Shown: positions 1 through 9,118, counted from the stretch's first letter. The stretch is 64,000 nucleotides of DNA from CBDBKE01 sp965218055 (GCA_965218055.1 CBDCKA010000001.1:186001-250000); one strand, 5' to 3'. Made by a program: numbers and translations. The notes: generated from the letters alone by a model not told the origin.

Positions 1-2
1 TC

Positions 3-1328
<1,326 letters not shown>

Positions 1329-1408
1329 CGAATGGATAGGGAACACAGATACAGCAAAACATGGAGAATGGCTATAAATAGATACCGCTCTTAATAACTA
1401 CTTTCTGG

Positions 1409-1771
1409 ATGCGCCAATCTATGGCAAGTCCTCAGATAGCAATCCTGATTTCCCTGGCTGGCGTTTCGGCCGTCTTTGCGTTTGTGTGCGACGTCCTGTT
1501 ATCCCGAAAAGCCAGTAAACTCCGGGAATGGCTGCAGCGGGAGCGTCCAGAACTCTGGTCGGAGTTGAATTTCGTCGTAAGAAACTGGAATGGTGGCCAG
1601 CCTGGCTTGAAACTACTCTATCGTAGGAAGGCTGTCGGTCTTCCAGAGTTTGATATGCGGTATGAACAATTGCGTGCATTGGAACGGAAGCTTCTTTGGG
1701 GCGTAGGAATAGGTTCGGCCTCCATTGGCTTGGTCCTTATAGGCTCCCGGTTTTGGGGCTGGCAGTGGTGA
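1409..1771 (+). CDS. Small two-TM membrane protein of unknown function
   Basis: A 120-residue protein with a hydrophobic segment at about residues 8-28, a charged central part (SRKASKLREWLQRERPELW) and a second hydrophobic segment at about 95-115. The layout resembles the UspB stress-protein family, but I see no motif that proves it. The start could also be the ATG at 1424. The gene sits between the two mutase subunits and its base composition is visibly more AT-rich than both neighbours, which suggests it was inserted. The upstream 80 bases have no clear ribosome-binding site. Whether it is expressed is unknown. Confidence 0.5.
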   Translation: MRQSMASPQIAILISLAGVSAVFAFVCDVLLSRKASKLREWLQRERPELWSELNFVVRNWNGGQPGLKLLYRRKAVGLPEFDMRYEQLRALERKLLWGVGIGSASIGLVLIGSRFWGWQW

Positions 1772-1844
1772 TAGTGTAGATGTGCTATAAATTGTTTTCA
1801 ATTCGCATGCAAGAAAATCGCCGCCGCCCTGCGGTGAATCGTCA

Positions 1845-2273
1845 ATGAATCCATTCAGGAAAATTCGGGTACTGATCGCCAAGCCCGGCCTGGACGGCCA
1901 CGACCGCGGGGCCAAGGTTATCGCGCGCGCCATGCGGGACGCGGGCATGGAAGTAATCTACACCGGGTTGCGGCAGACGCCGGAGATGATCGCCAGCGCC
2001 GCGCTCCAGGAGGACGTGGATGCGGTGGGCCTCTCCATTCTGTCGGGTGCGCACACGACCATCGTGCCGCGCGTCTGCGCCCTGCTGAAGGAGAAGGGGC
2101 TGGACGACGTGTTGGTCCTGGTGGGGGGCATCATCCCCGACGCCGATATTCCTGCGCTGAAACAGCAGGGAGTAGCCGCGGTGTTCCAGCCCGGCGCCTC
2201 GATGGACGGTATCATCCAATTCGTCAGGCAGTTCGTCCAGACTCATATCGGTGAGCACCCTGCCCGCAGGTGA
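1845..2273 (+). CDS. Acyl-CoA mutase small subunit, B12-binding
   Basis: A 142-residue cobalamin-binding subunit that would pair with the large subunit at 3-1328. It shows the base-off/His-on B12 signature: D17-G-H19-D-R-G22 (DxHxxG), S64-I-L66 and the GG pair at 94-95 of VLVGGIIP. The length matches the free-standing methylmalonyl-CoA mutase C-terminal domain. About 515 bp and one unrelated small gene separate it from the large subunit. In split mutases the two genes are usually closer. The following thiolase-like gene starts 51 bp downstream on the same strand. Confidence 0.93.
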   Translation: MNPFRKIRVLIAKPGLDGHDRGAKVIARAMRDAGMEVIYTGLRQTPEMIASAALQEDVDAVGLSILSGAHTTIVPRVCALLKEKGLDDVLVLVGGIIPDADIPALKQQGVAAVFQPGASMDGIIQFVRQFVQTHIGEHPARR

Positions 2274-2324
2274 GGCCCCGCGGCGGGCTGCTCGAGCGGA
2301 CATTCCCCAAAGGAGCAACTCCCT

Positions 2325-2755
2325 ATGCGTCCCGTCTACATGATCGCCGGAGGAATCACGAAGTTCCGCAAAGCGGAGTCGCGGAAGAGCTTCCGAGTCA
2401 TGGTCAAGGAGGCCTACGACTACGCGCGGCGCGACGTGCCTAAGCTCACCATCGACACGATTGACGGCACCGTGGTCAGCTACTTCTCCGACCACTTCAC
2501 GCGCCAGTTGAAAGCCGGAGTGATGGCGGTGGACATGTGCGGGCTGGTGCCCAAGCCGACGGTGCGCATCGAGGGCGGCGGGGCCACCGGCGGCCTCTGT
2601 GTCCAGGAGGCCTGGCGCACCGTTGCCAGCGGCATGATGGATTGCGTGGTGGCCATGGGGTTCGAGACCATGTCCCGCGTCAACACCTGGAAGGGGAACG
2701 AGTTCATCGCCTGCGCCTCCGACACCAACTTTGACTATCCGGGGGCGGCTTCTAC
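2325..2755 (+). pseudogene. Thiolase-like protein, 5' part, interrupted by an IS
   Basis: This encodes the N-terminal ~140 residues of an SCP-x-type thiolase-like protein (MRPVYMIAGGITKF start, GGGATGG, VVAMGFETMSRV, ACASDTNFDYP). A ribosome-binding site AAAGGAG lies just upstream. Homology stops at 2755 at an IS insertion and resumes at 4595. In addition, the run of five G at 2741-2745 puts the tail one base out of frame with the distal half: six G would give YPGGGFY followed by TGYYAMM. The nucleophilic cysteine of true thiolases (xCAxG) appears as Gly in EGGGATGG. That, together with the DUF35 gene at 5437, recalls Ltp2-type aldolase pairs rather than a classical thiolase. The function is inferred. 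Confidence 0.85.
2751..2755. repeat. Left target-site duplication TCTAC
   Basis: TCTAC is found immediately left of the inserted element and again at 4590-4594 immediately right of it. The host thiolase sequence continues cleanly from the second copy (TAC ACC GGC TAC). Five-base duplications are known for ISEcp1-like members of the IS1380 family. Confidence 0.65.
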
Positions 2756-2772
2756 CCCGGATTTCCTTTATG
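2756..2772 (+). repeat. IS left inverted repeat
   Basis: CCCGGATTTCCTTTATG at the left edge of the element. It pairs with the complement of 4400-4418 when two single-base gaps are allowed (CCGGA-TTTCC-TTT against CCGGAATTTCCATTT). Confidence 0.5.
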
Positions 2773-2861
2773 AACTATCGGCGGCAACCTTCTGAATGAC
2801 TCCAACGTCAGTATTGATGCGGGTTCCAGCATCAACATTGCCTTCCGGAGGTGTACACCGA

Positions 2862-4190
2862 ATGGGTGAGAGCCAAAAACAGGCGTTTCAACTGTCATTC
2901 AACCGGTTTCTGCGGGTCACATTTCAGGGATCGCGAATCACTTCCGACGGCGGTCTGATTCTGGTGCGCGAGTTGGACGAACGTTTGGGGTTCGGCGAAC
3001 TTATCGAACAGCACTTGATCGACTCTCGGGGGAAGAACACCCGGTTGCCCCTCGCTGACTTGCTGCGGCAGTCCATCTACAGCCGCTTGGCAGGATACGA
3101 AGACGTCAACGACGCCGAGCGGCTTTCCCAAGATCCGACGTTCCGGCTGATCGGTTCGGAGAAGATCTGGGAACGTGGCGCAGCCCTGACTTCCCGGTTA
3201 CAGTCGTTCGAGACAGAACTGCTGACGCAAGACGAGAACCTTGCTGGTTTGGCAGCGATCAACCGGGATTTGATCGCCAGGGCGGAAGCTATGGATGCGC
3301 CGCGCCGGGTGGTGCTGGACATGGACAGCACCGAGATCCCGGTCTACGGGGAGCAGGAACAGAGCGCCTACAACGGGCATTTCGAGTCGAGTTGCTATCA
3401 CCCGTTGTTGCTGTTCAGTCGCGAGGGTGACTGTCTGGCGGCCAAGCTGCGACCCGGCAACGTGCACAGCGCCGAGGATTGGGAAGAACTTCTCCTGCCA
3501 GAGATCGAACGGCAGCAGAAGCTGGGCAAGGAAGTGGTGTTTCGCGCCGACGCCGCCTTCGCCAAGCCGGAGATCTACGACGCACTGGAGGAGCGGGACG
3601 TGAAGTATGCGATTCGCATCCCGGCCAACGACAGTCTGGAGAGGGACATCGCGGAGTTGTTGACGCGGTCAGTGGGGCGACCGAGCCACAAGCCGGTGGT
3701 CTGGTACAAGAGCTTTCTCTACCAGGCAGCCAGTTGGAAAAAGGCGCGGCGGGTGGTGGCGAAGGTGGAGTTCCACTTTGGCGAACTGTTCCCTCGCGTG
3801 GGGTTCATCGTCACCAATCTGGAGACCGACAGCCGGGCGGTGGTCCGGTTCTACAACAAGCGGGGCACCGCAGAGCAATGGATCAAGGAAGGCAAGCAGG
3901 CGGTAAAGATGACCCGGCTGAGTTGCCATCGGTTTCGGTCGAACGAGGTGCGCCTATGGCTGAGCCTGATCGCCTACAACTTGGGAAACCTGTGGCGGCG
4001 GCTGGTGCTACCGAAGAGGATCAACAACTGGTCGCTGACGAGTTTGCAGCAGCGGCTGGTGAAAACGGGCGGACGGCTGGTGAAACATGCACGATATTAC
4101 TGGCTTTTGCTGGCCGAAGGGCACTTGAGCCGGAGGCTGTTCAGCAGCATGCTGCGAACGATCTCGGCACTGCCGCTGCCAGACGGCTAG
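2862..4190 (+). CDS. IS1380-family transposase
   Basis: A DDE transposase of about 442 residues from the ATG at 2862, preceded by GGAGG. An in-frame ATG at 2796 gives a longer form without support. Characteristic segments are TSDGGLILVRELDERLG near the N-terminus, DMDSTEIPVYG (first catalytic Asp), VFRADAAFAKPEIYDALE (second Asp) and FYNKRGTAEQWIKEGK containing the catalytic Glu (YREG-like region). The length and motif order match intact IS1380-family enzymes, and no internal stop or frameshift is seen, so it may be active. Confidence 0.9.
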   Translation: MGESQKQAFQLSFNRFLRVTFQGSRITSDGGLILVRELDERLGFGELIEQHLIDSRGKNTRLPLADLLRQSIYSRLAGYEDVNDAERLSQDPTFRLIGSEKIWERGAALTSRLQSFETELLTQDENLAGLAAINRDLIARAEAMDAPRRVVLDMDSTEIPVYGEQEQSAYNGHFESSCYHPLLLFSREGDCLAAKLRPGNVHSAEDWEELLLPEIERQQKLGKEVVFRADAAFAKPEIYDALEERDVKYAIRIPANDSLERDIAELLTRSVGRPSHKPVVWYKSFLYQAASWKKARRVVAKVEFHFGELFPRVGFIVTNLETDSRAVVRFYNKRGTAEQWIKEGKQAVKMTRLSCHRFRSNEVRLWLSLIAYNLGNLWRRLVLPKRINNWSLTSLQQRLVKTGGRLVKHARYYWLLLAEGHLSRRLFSSMLRTISALPLPDG

Positions 4191-4399
4191 CGACCCAGGA
4201 GAGAGGGTAATTTTAGGTGCTCAGAAGTGGTCGGGCCGGACAAGTGTCAGCGGCGAGGCAGGCTGGGCAGGCGAAACCCGCACAGCGACTCCGAAGAACA
4301 GCCAAAATGTGCCGCACTACCACCTCAAAGAGGCCCGGGCGATTTGCGATTGACACGACAGGGTACGAGGCATAGGTTTTCGGGTGAAGGGGAAGCTCA

Positions 4400-4418
4400 A
4401 AATGGAAATTCCGGTTAA
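4400..4418 (-). repeat. IS internal (true) right inverted repeat
   Basis: AAATGGAAATTCCGGTTAA lies about 210 bp after the transposase stop, and its complement resembles the left end. Methyltransferase-like coding sequence begins directly after it, so this is the likely original IS right end, bypassed in the last transposition. Confidence 0.45.
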
Positions 4419-4589
4419 AATCTAAGGCGCTTGCCCAGGAATTGGCCTTCGAGAAGAACCTGCTTTACCCCGTAGTGAGTGGAACGGACATCAACCGGTA
4501 TAGTCCCTTGCCCAACCGCCAGTACATTCTTTTTCCCTACACCGTCCAGGACGGGCGGGCCATGCTGATTGACTTCAAGACAATTCAGC
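4419..4589 (+). pseudogene. Fragment of an Eco57I/TaqI-type adenine DNA methyltransferase
   Basis: The open frame encodes KALAQELAFEKNLLYPVVSGTDINRYSPLPNRQYILFPY and about 15 further residues. The LLYPVVSGTDINRY and QYILFPY pattern is typical of the segment downstream of the catalytic domain in Eco57I/TaqI-like N6-adenine methyltransferases of restriction-modification systems. Neither the catalytic NPPY domain nor the C-terminal domain is present. The frame runs into the distal thiolase half without a stop, so a hybrid reading frame of about 330 codons exists. I infer that it was picked up by the IS from a previous insertion site. Confidence 0.6.
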
Positions 4590-5434
4590 TCTACACCGGC
4601 TACTACGCGATGATGGTGGTGCGTCACATGCATGAGTTCGGCACCACCCGCCGGCAACTGGCCCTGGTGACGGTGAAAAACCACCGCAACGCACTCCACA
4701 ACAGGTGGGCGCAGCACCACTACGACCTGACGGTGGAGGACGTGTTGAAATCACCAATGGTGGCTTACCCGCTGACCATGCTCGATATCTGCACGATGTC
4801 AGACGGCGCGGCGGTCTGCATCCTGTGCTCGGAGGAGGTAGCCCAACGAGTCTGCCGGCGCCCGGTGCTGGTGAAGGCCATCGGCGCCGGCTCCGACGCC
4901 ATGCGCATGGCCGACCGCCCCCACGGGAAGGTCCCTCTGCTGCCGCATGAGGACAAGAAGTGGTACAAGAGCTTGAAATATCCTGGCGTACATTCCTTCC
5001 GCGCCGGACGCACGGCCGCCATCAACGTATACAAGATGGCTGGCATCACCAATCCGGTTGAAGAGATCGACTTCATGGAGCTGCACGACGCCTACACCTG
5101 CAGCGAAATCCAGACCTACGAGGATATGGGCCTGTGCCGGTACGGCGAGGGCGGCAAGTTCATTGAATCCGGGGCGCCGATGTTGGGCGGCAAGATTCCG
5201 ATCAACCCTTCCGGAGGACTGATTGCCTGCGGCCACCCGGTGGGAGCCACCGGCCTGATGCAAGCCGTGTTCGCCTTCTGGCAGTTGCAGGGCACCGTCG
5301 CCAAGCACAACGGCGGCGACGGCCGTATGCAGGTCAAGCCAAAGAAGAAGAAAAACCGCCCCATGCGCGGCCTGATCCACAGCCGCGCCGGCACCGGCAC
5401 CTATGTGACCGCCACGCTGATGGAGAGCGTCTAG
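4590..5434 (+). pseudogene. Thiolase-like protein, 3' part (with right TSD)
   Basis: After the right TCTAC repeat (4590-4594) the thiolase-like protein resumes at TGYYAMMVVRHMHEFGTTRRQLA. It continues through EEIDFMELHDAYTCSEIQTYEDMG to the C-terminal NPSGGLIACGHPVGATGL, the conserved GHP region of thiolases and SCP-x proteins. Joined to 2325-2755 it would make a protein of about 425 residues. Without its N-terminal half it cannot form a thiolase fold. The DUF35 gene starts 2 bases after its stop (5437), which indicates an operon partner. Confidence 0.88.
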
Positions 5435-5436
5435 CC

Positions 5437-5997
5437 ATGCCCAGAAAAAAAGCGAAGCCCTCCCGCCCGACCGGCTCCAAGCCCCGGTACGATAAGGTCC
5501 GGCTACCGGAGTTGGACACCGGCACTGTGGTCTGGAACACGGACCCGCTGATCATTCGCGCGCACTACGAAATTGATTACATCCACAGCTACGCGGAAGA
5601 CACGCCGTTCTTCCTTGGCTTGTCGCAGGGAAAGTTGATGGGCAGCCGCTGCACCCGCTGCCGCCACGCCTTTGCCACCCCCCGCGCCTACTGCATGCAG
5701 TGCGGCGCTCCGACCAAATGGATCGAGCTTCCCCTGCAGGGACGCGTCCACACCTGGACCACCTGCCACTTTGGCGGCGAGGAGTTTCTGAAAGAAACCC
5801 CGTTCAACCTGGTGCTGGTGGAGTTTGAGGGAATCGACACGCTGCTGCTGTCCCGCCTGGTGGGCGTCACCCAGGAACAGATCCACGTGGGCATGGGCAT
5901 CGCGGCGCGGTTCCGCCGCAATTCCCAGTTCAAGCCCACCGACGTTTACTTCGTCCCGGCCGAGACCCCGGCCCGGCGGCGGAAAACGGCAGTCTGA
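5437..5997 (+). CDS. DUF35 OB-fold/zinc-ribbon protein, partner of thiolase-like protein
   Basis: A 186-residue protein with a rubredoxin-like zinc ribbon, CTRCRHAFATPRAYCMQCG (two CxxC knuckles), followed by an OB-fold (WIELPLQGRVHTWTTCHFG, PFNLVLVEFEG, LSRLVGV, VGMGIAARF). Proteins of this family bind thiolase-like subunits as acyl-CoA-binding partners, as in the Ltp2-DUF35 aldolase and the archaeal thiolase/HMG-CoA synthase complex. Here the partner at 2325-5434 is split by an IS, so this protein may have lost its partner. The N-terminal ~45 residues (lysine/arginine-rich) are an extension of unknown role. The next gene overlaps its stop by one base. Confidence 0.85.
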   Translation: MPRKKAKPSRPTGSKPRYDKVRLPELDTGTVVWNTDPLIIRAHYEIDYIHSYAEDTPFFLGLSQGKLMGSRCTRCRHAFATPRAYCMQCGAPTKWIELPLQGRVHTWTTCHFGGEEFLKETPFNLVLVEFEGIDTLLLSRLVGVTQEQIHVGMGIAARFRRNSQFKPTDVYFVPAETPARRRKTAV

Positions 5998-6401
5998 TGC
6001 GCGACCCCGTGGAAAGCACCGTACGCGTGCGCTACGCCGAAACGGACCAGATGGGCGTCGTCTACTACGGGCATTACTTCACCTATTTCGAGGTGGGACG
6101 CGTGGAGTGGTGCAAAGCGCGCGGCTTCAACTATCGCGACATGGAGCGAGAGGACGGCACGCTGCTGGTGGTGGCCGAAGCGCGCTGCCGCTACAAGGCC
6201 CCCGCCCGCTTCGACGACCTGCTGCGGATTCGCACCTGGCTGAAGCACACCCGCCCCACCGTGATCGCCTTCGCCTACGAGCTGCACAATTCCGAGAGCG
6301 GCCAGTTGCTGGCCACCGGCGAAACCGTGCACTTCATCACCGACTCAAACCTGCAACCACGTCCGCTGTCGGAGAAGTATCGCGTTCTTTTCGGGTTGTA
6401 A
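5997..6401 (+). CDS. Acyl-CoA thioesterase, YbgC/4-hydroxybenzoyl-CoA thioesterase family
   Basis: A 134-residue hotdog-fold thioesterase. The N-terminal VRYAETDQMGVVYYGHYFTYFE carries the family active-site Asp of the YbgC type (ETDxxGxVYxxxY), followed by the helix EVGRVEWCKARG. The length is typical. It starts in a TGATG overlap with the DUF35 gene, so translation is probably coupled. It would release free acids from acyl-CoA formed by the upstream enzymes. The exact substrate cannot be told from sequence. Confidence 0.88.
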   Translation: MRDPVESTVRVRYAETDQMGVVYYGHYFTYFEVGRVEWCKARGFNYRDMEREDGTLLVVAEARCRYKAPARFDDLLRIRTWLKHTRPTVIAFAYELHNSESGQLLATGETVHFITDSNLQPRPLSEKYRVLFGL

Positions 6402-6461
6402 TTTCGGCCGCCCTGCTCCTCTGGTACTGGGCGGGTCTTCTAGCGGATAGCGATACGGGGG

Positions 6462-6780
6462 CTAGGGGCGGCCAGCGGAAGCGGGCAGAAAAGCCACGCG
6501 CTTGGGAGCCTTCCCCACTTGGACCTTCCCGAGGGACTTCAATTTGCCGCTGCTGGAAACTCCCACCACCTGCACGGTTCCGTCGCCGATGTGCTGACCA
6601 ATACGCGCACGGGCCCGCCTTCAGTTCCAGGAATCTGCTCAATGCAGCAGGGCTTTGAAACGTCCATGCGGCGGTCGAGCAGCCTGCCGGTGCGGAGGTC
6701 CACTGCATCCACATAGGAACGCATTTCCCTTCGGATTCCTCCTGCCCTGGATGCATCGGGCGATTCCATCATGTTCCGAA
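6462..6780 (-). pseudogene. Relic of a YVTN-type beta-propeller protein
   Basis: On the minus strand two frames together look like one propeller blade series. The first has RSYVDAVDLRTGRLLDR followed by IPGTEGGPVRVLV. After a frame change near 6595 the second has IGDGTVQVVGVSSSGKLKS, then KVQVGKAPKRVAFLPAS and a stop at 6462. VGKAPKRVAFLP-type repeats occur in YVTN/lactonase-like propellers. No start codon or full domain remains. The rest of the 6402-6906 interval shows nothing else that I can support. Confidence 0.4.
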
Positions 6781-6906
6781 GAGCAACAATAGGGTGCGCT
6801 GTGAGCGGTGGATTCGGTAACATGCGGGAGTGGCGGGAGTGGCAGGCGTGGCGGGCGTGAAGGATTCGGTTGCGGAAACACGTGTCCTATTAGCCGCTCA
6901 GGTACC

Positions 6907-7644
6907 GTGAAGATTTCGGCCACCATCATCGCCTTGAATGAGGAGCGCAATTTGCCGCGAGCGCTGGAGACGCTGGACTGCGCCGACGAGGTGGTGGTGG
7001 TGGACTCCGGCTCGAGCGACCGCACCCGCGAGATTGCACTCCGTTACGGCGCGCGTGTTGTCGAGCACGCCTGGCCGGGCTACGCAGCCCAGAAGAACTT
7101 TGCTGCCGCCCAGGCCACCCACGACTGGATCCTTTCGCTGGACGCCGACGAAGTGCTCAGCGAGAGCCTGTTGGCGGAAATCATGCGCCTGAAGCAGGCC
7201 GGGCCACGGGCCGTTGGCTACTGCATGCCCCGCCGCGCCCAATATCTGGGCCGCTGGATTCTGCACTCTGGCTGGTATCCCGACCACAAGCTGCGGCTCT
7301 ACGACCGCCGCCGTGGGCGCTGGGCGGGGCAGTACATCCACGAAAGCGTCGAGGTCGAAGGCCCCGTGGAGGTGCTCGACGCCGACCTGCTGCACTACAC
7401 CTGCGATTCGCTGAGCCAGCACCTGCACACCATGGACCGCTACACCACGCTGGCCGCGCAGGAACTGCGCGCCCAGGGACGCCGAGCCACTGCTGCACGT
7501 CTGTTGCTGGGGCCGCCGCTGACGTTCCTGAGGACTTACCTGCTGCAGCAAGGCTTTCGCGACGGCTATCCGGGCCTGCTCATCTCGGCCATGGCCGCCT
7601 GGTACGTCTTCCTGAAGTGGGCCAAGACACTGGAACGCCAATGA
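6907..7644 (+). CDS. Family 2 glycosyltransferase (WaaE/KdtX-like)
   Basis: A 245-residue GT-A-fold glycosyltransferase. The N-terminal SATIIALNEERNLPRALE, VVVVDSGSSDRT and WILSLDADEVLS (DxD metal-nucleotide site) are classic for GT2. The middle YWL-like segment LGRWILHSGWYPDHKLRLYDR and HESVEVEG match LPS core or glycan beta-1,4-glucosyltransferases of the WaaE type. The C-terminal ~35 residues are hydrophobic and probably membrane-associated. I chose the GTG at 6907, which puts the strand VKISATIIALNEE at the N-terminus. An upstream in-frame start at 6808 adds low-complexity Gly/Arg sequence. The stop overlaps an ATG at 7641. Confidence 0.88.
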   Translation: MKISATIIALNEERNLPRALETLDCADEVVVVDSGSSDRTREIALRYGARVVEHAWPGYAAQKNFAAAQATHDWILSLDADEVLSESLLAEIMRLKQAGPRAVGYCMPRRAQYLGRWILHSGWYPDHKLRLYDRRRGRWAGQYIHESVEVEGPVEVLDADLLHYTCDSLSQHLHTMDRYTTLAAQELRAQGRRATAARLLLGPPLTFLRTYLLQQGFRDGYPGLLISAMAAWYVFLKWAKTLERQ

Positions 7645-7715
7645 ACTTTCTTCACCTGGACAGCGGGCGCCAGGTGCGCGGCGGCTCACTCGAGTCTGGG
7701 GGCCACCTACCTTGA
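7641..7715 (+). pseudogene. 24-codon stub of a second GT4 glycosyltransferase
   Basis: The ATG at 7641 overlaps the GT2 stop and opens a 24-codon frame, MNFLHLDSGRQVRGG..., ending at 7715. This start closely mirrors the N-terminus of the next gene (TLHVDSGPTWRGG). It looks like the 5' remnant of a neighbouring GT4 paralogue lost by deletion. It might also act as a translational coupling leader for the TTG start at 7712, which overlaps its stop. Confidence 0.45.
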
Positions 7716-8806
7716 CGACCCTCCACGTCGATTCAGGCCCAACCTGGAGAGGAGGTCAAAACCAAGTCCTGCTCCTTCTTCGCGGACTCCGGGCGCGCAA
7801 TCATGAAGCTGAACTGCTGGGTGTGGAGGGTTCGCCGCTGGCCTGCCGCTCGCGGAGCGAGGGATTCACTGTTCATTCGGTTGGGAGGCAAGGGGTCCGC
7901 TTCCGGGTGGCTTTGCGCCTGCGTCGTCTGCTGGCTGAGAAACACTTTGACGTCGTCCATGCACACGACGCCCATGCGCTCACAGCTGCGTGGCTCGCGA
8001 GCGCGCACCGTCGCACCAGGGTGGTGGCTTCGCGCCGTTTAGCCTACCCCCTGCACACCAATTCCTTGGCTCAGGCCCGCTATCGCAGCGTCAGCCGTTT
8101 GCTGGCTGTTTCACGCTTTGTGGCCGAGAACGTGCTTGTGTCCGGACTACCGGCTCACATGGTCGAAGTCGTCTATGACGGCGTGGAGGTGCCCCTGTTG
8201 CCCTCCGCCGAGGCACGCCAGAAGGCACGCCACCACTGGAGTATCGGTGAAAACGACTCGCTGCTGGCCTGCGTTGGCTACTTGCTGCCGGAGAAGGGAC
8301 AGGAAACTCTACTTGGCGCTTTGCCTGCCTTGCTAAGCGAATTTCCGCGTTGTCGCCTCCTGCTTGCTGGCGACGGTCCCTGCCGGAAACGGCTGGAGAG
8401 TTTGGCACGCAAGCTGGGAGTCGAGCGGGCTGTGCACTTCGCCGGCTTCCTAGAGGACTTGGCTAGTGTGTACACCGCGCTCGATATCTTCCTCTTCCCA
8501 TCCCTAGCGGAGCCCTTGGGCACTTCGCTGCTCTCGGCAATGGCTCGCGCGGTGCCGGTGGTGGCCAGCGAAGGGGGCGCTGTCCGGGAAGTAGTGGAAC
8601 ACGGGCGAACCGGTCTGCTGGTCCCGGCAGGTGATTCCGCTGCCACGGCCAGGGCGGTTTTGCGCCTGCTTCGCGAGCCCGCCCTGGCCGCTCGGTTTGG
8701 CGGCGCCGCCCGGGTGGCCGTCAAAGAACGCTTCACCGCCGACCGTATGGTCGAGCACACGCTGCGTATCCACCACGAAGTGTCGTCCTCCGGAGAACGG
8801 CCATGA
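7712..8806 (+). CDS. Family 4 glycosyltransferase
   Basis: A GT-B-fold glycosyltransferase of 364 residues. The N-terminal domain starts with LHVDSGPTWRGGQNQVLLLL and includes FDVVHAHDAHALTAA. The C-terminal Rossmann domain has ACVGYLLPEKGQETLL, CRLLLAGDGPCRK, VHFAGFLEDLASVY, DIFLFPSLAEPLGTSLLSAMA (the E-x7-E region) and GGAVREVVEHGRTGLLV. The start is TTG 7712, overlapping the stub stop. No ATG fits the conserved N-terminus. Together with the GT2 gene it probably builds LPS or another envelope glycan. Confidence 0.9.
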   Translation: MTTLHVDSGPTWRGGQNQVLLLLRGLRARNHEAELLGVEGSPLACRSRSEGFTVHSVGRQGVRFRVALRLRRLLAEKHFDVVHAHDAHALTAAWLASAHRRTRVVASRRLAYPLHTNSLAQARYRSVSRLLAVSRFVAENVLVSGLPAHMVEVVYDGVEVPLLPSAEARQKARHHWSIGENDSLLACVGYLLPEKGQETLLGALPALLSEFPRCRLLLAGDGPCRKRLESLARKLGVERAVHFAGFLEDLASVYTALDIFLFPSLAEPLGTSLLSAMARAVPVVASEGGAVREVVEHGRTGLLVPAGDSAATARAVLRLLREPALAARFGGAARVAVKERFTADRMVEHTLRIHHEVSSSGERP

Positions 8807-9118
8807 CCGTCGCACCCGACGCCACCCATAGCCTGGACACCCATCCGTCGGGCATTGCTGTCTATTTCTCTAGGGTCATCCAGTCCATGGCGCGGTTGGC
8901 GCCCGAGGAAATTGTTGTCGAGGGTGAAACCGGGCTGCTGGTTGGCAACCACGCCAGCGAAGTGGGCGCGGCTCCTGGAAAAGCTGCTTGCGGAACGGGA
9001 ACTGGCCGCAGGCATGGGTCGCCGGGCCCGTCAGCTCATTGAGGCTCGAGCGACGGATGATATAATGGCGGAAGCTTCGGAGCGCCTGTACCTGGAGGCC
9101 CTTCGGAGTCGCAGCTGA
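8803..9118 (+). pseudogene. Internally deleted and frameshifted GT4 glycosyltransferase
   Basis: This starts with an ATG overlapping the upstream stop (ATGA). After about 35 codons (HPSGIAVYFSRVIQSMARLAPEE) it jumps directly to the C-terminal GT4 motif VVEGETGLLVGNHASEV, so about 250 codons are missing. At 8964-8966 (GGG) the frame shifts by one base, and the sequence continues as ARLLEKLLAERELAAGMGRRARQLIEARATDD to the stop at 9118. Both defects make it a relic. Confidence 0.72.

Larger units (their letters stand above)
2756..4589 (+). mobile_element. IS1380-family element with captured methyltransferase fragment
   Basis: A 1.83-kb insertion in the thiolase-like gene, flanked by TCTAC direct repeats. 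The IS proper runs from 2756 to about 4418. It has a transposase gene, about 230 bp of non-coding sequence after the transposase, and imperfect inverted ends (left CCCGGATTTCCTTTATG, right complement AACCGGAATTTCCATTTT). The right-hand 170 bp (4419-4589) are not IS sequence but a DNA methyltransferase gene fragment. The layout fits one-ended transposition past the true right end, as established for ISEcp1. The sequence at the outer right end matches the left end only weakly, about 10 of 17 bases. Confidence 0.7.

Noticed and set aside
4227..4418. 63-codon frame after the IS transposase
   Set aside because: Lies in the non-coding right part of the IS, with no motif and no RBS.
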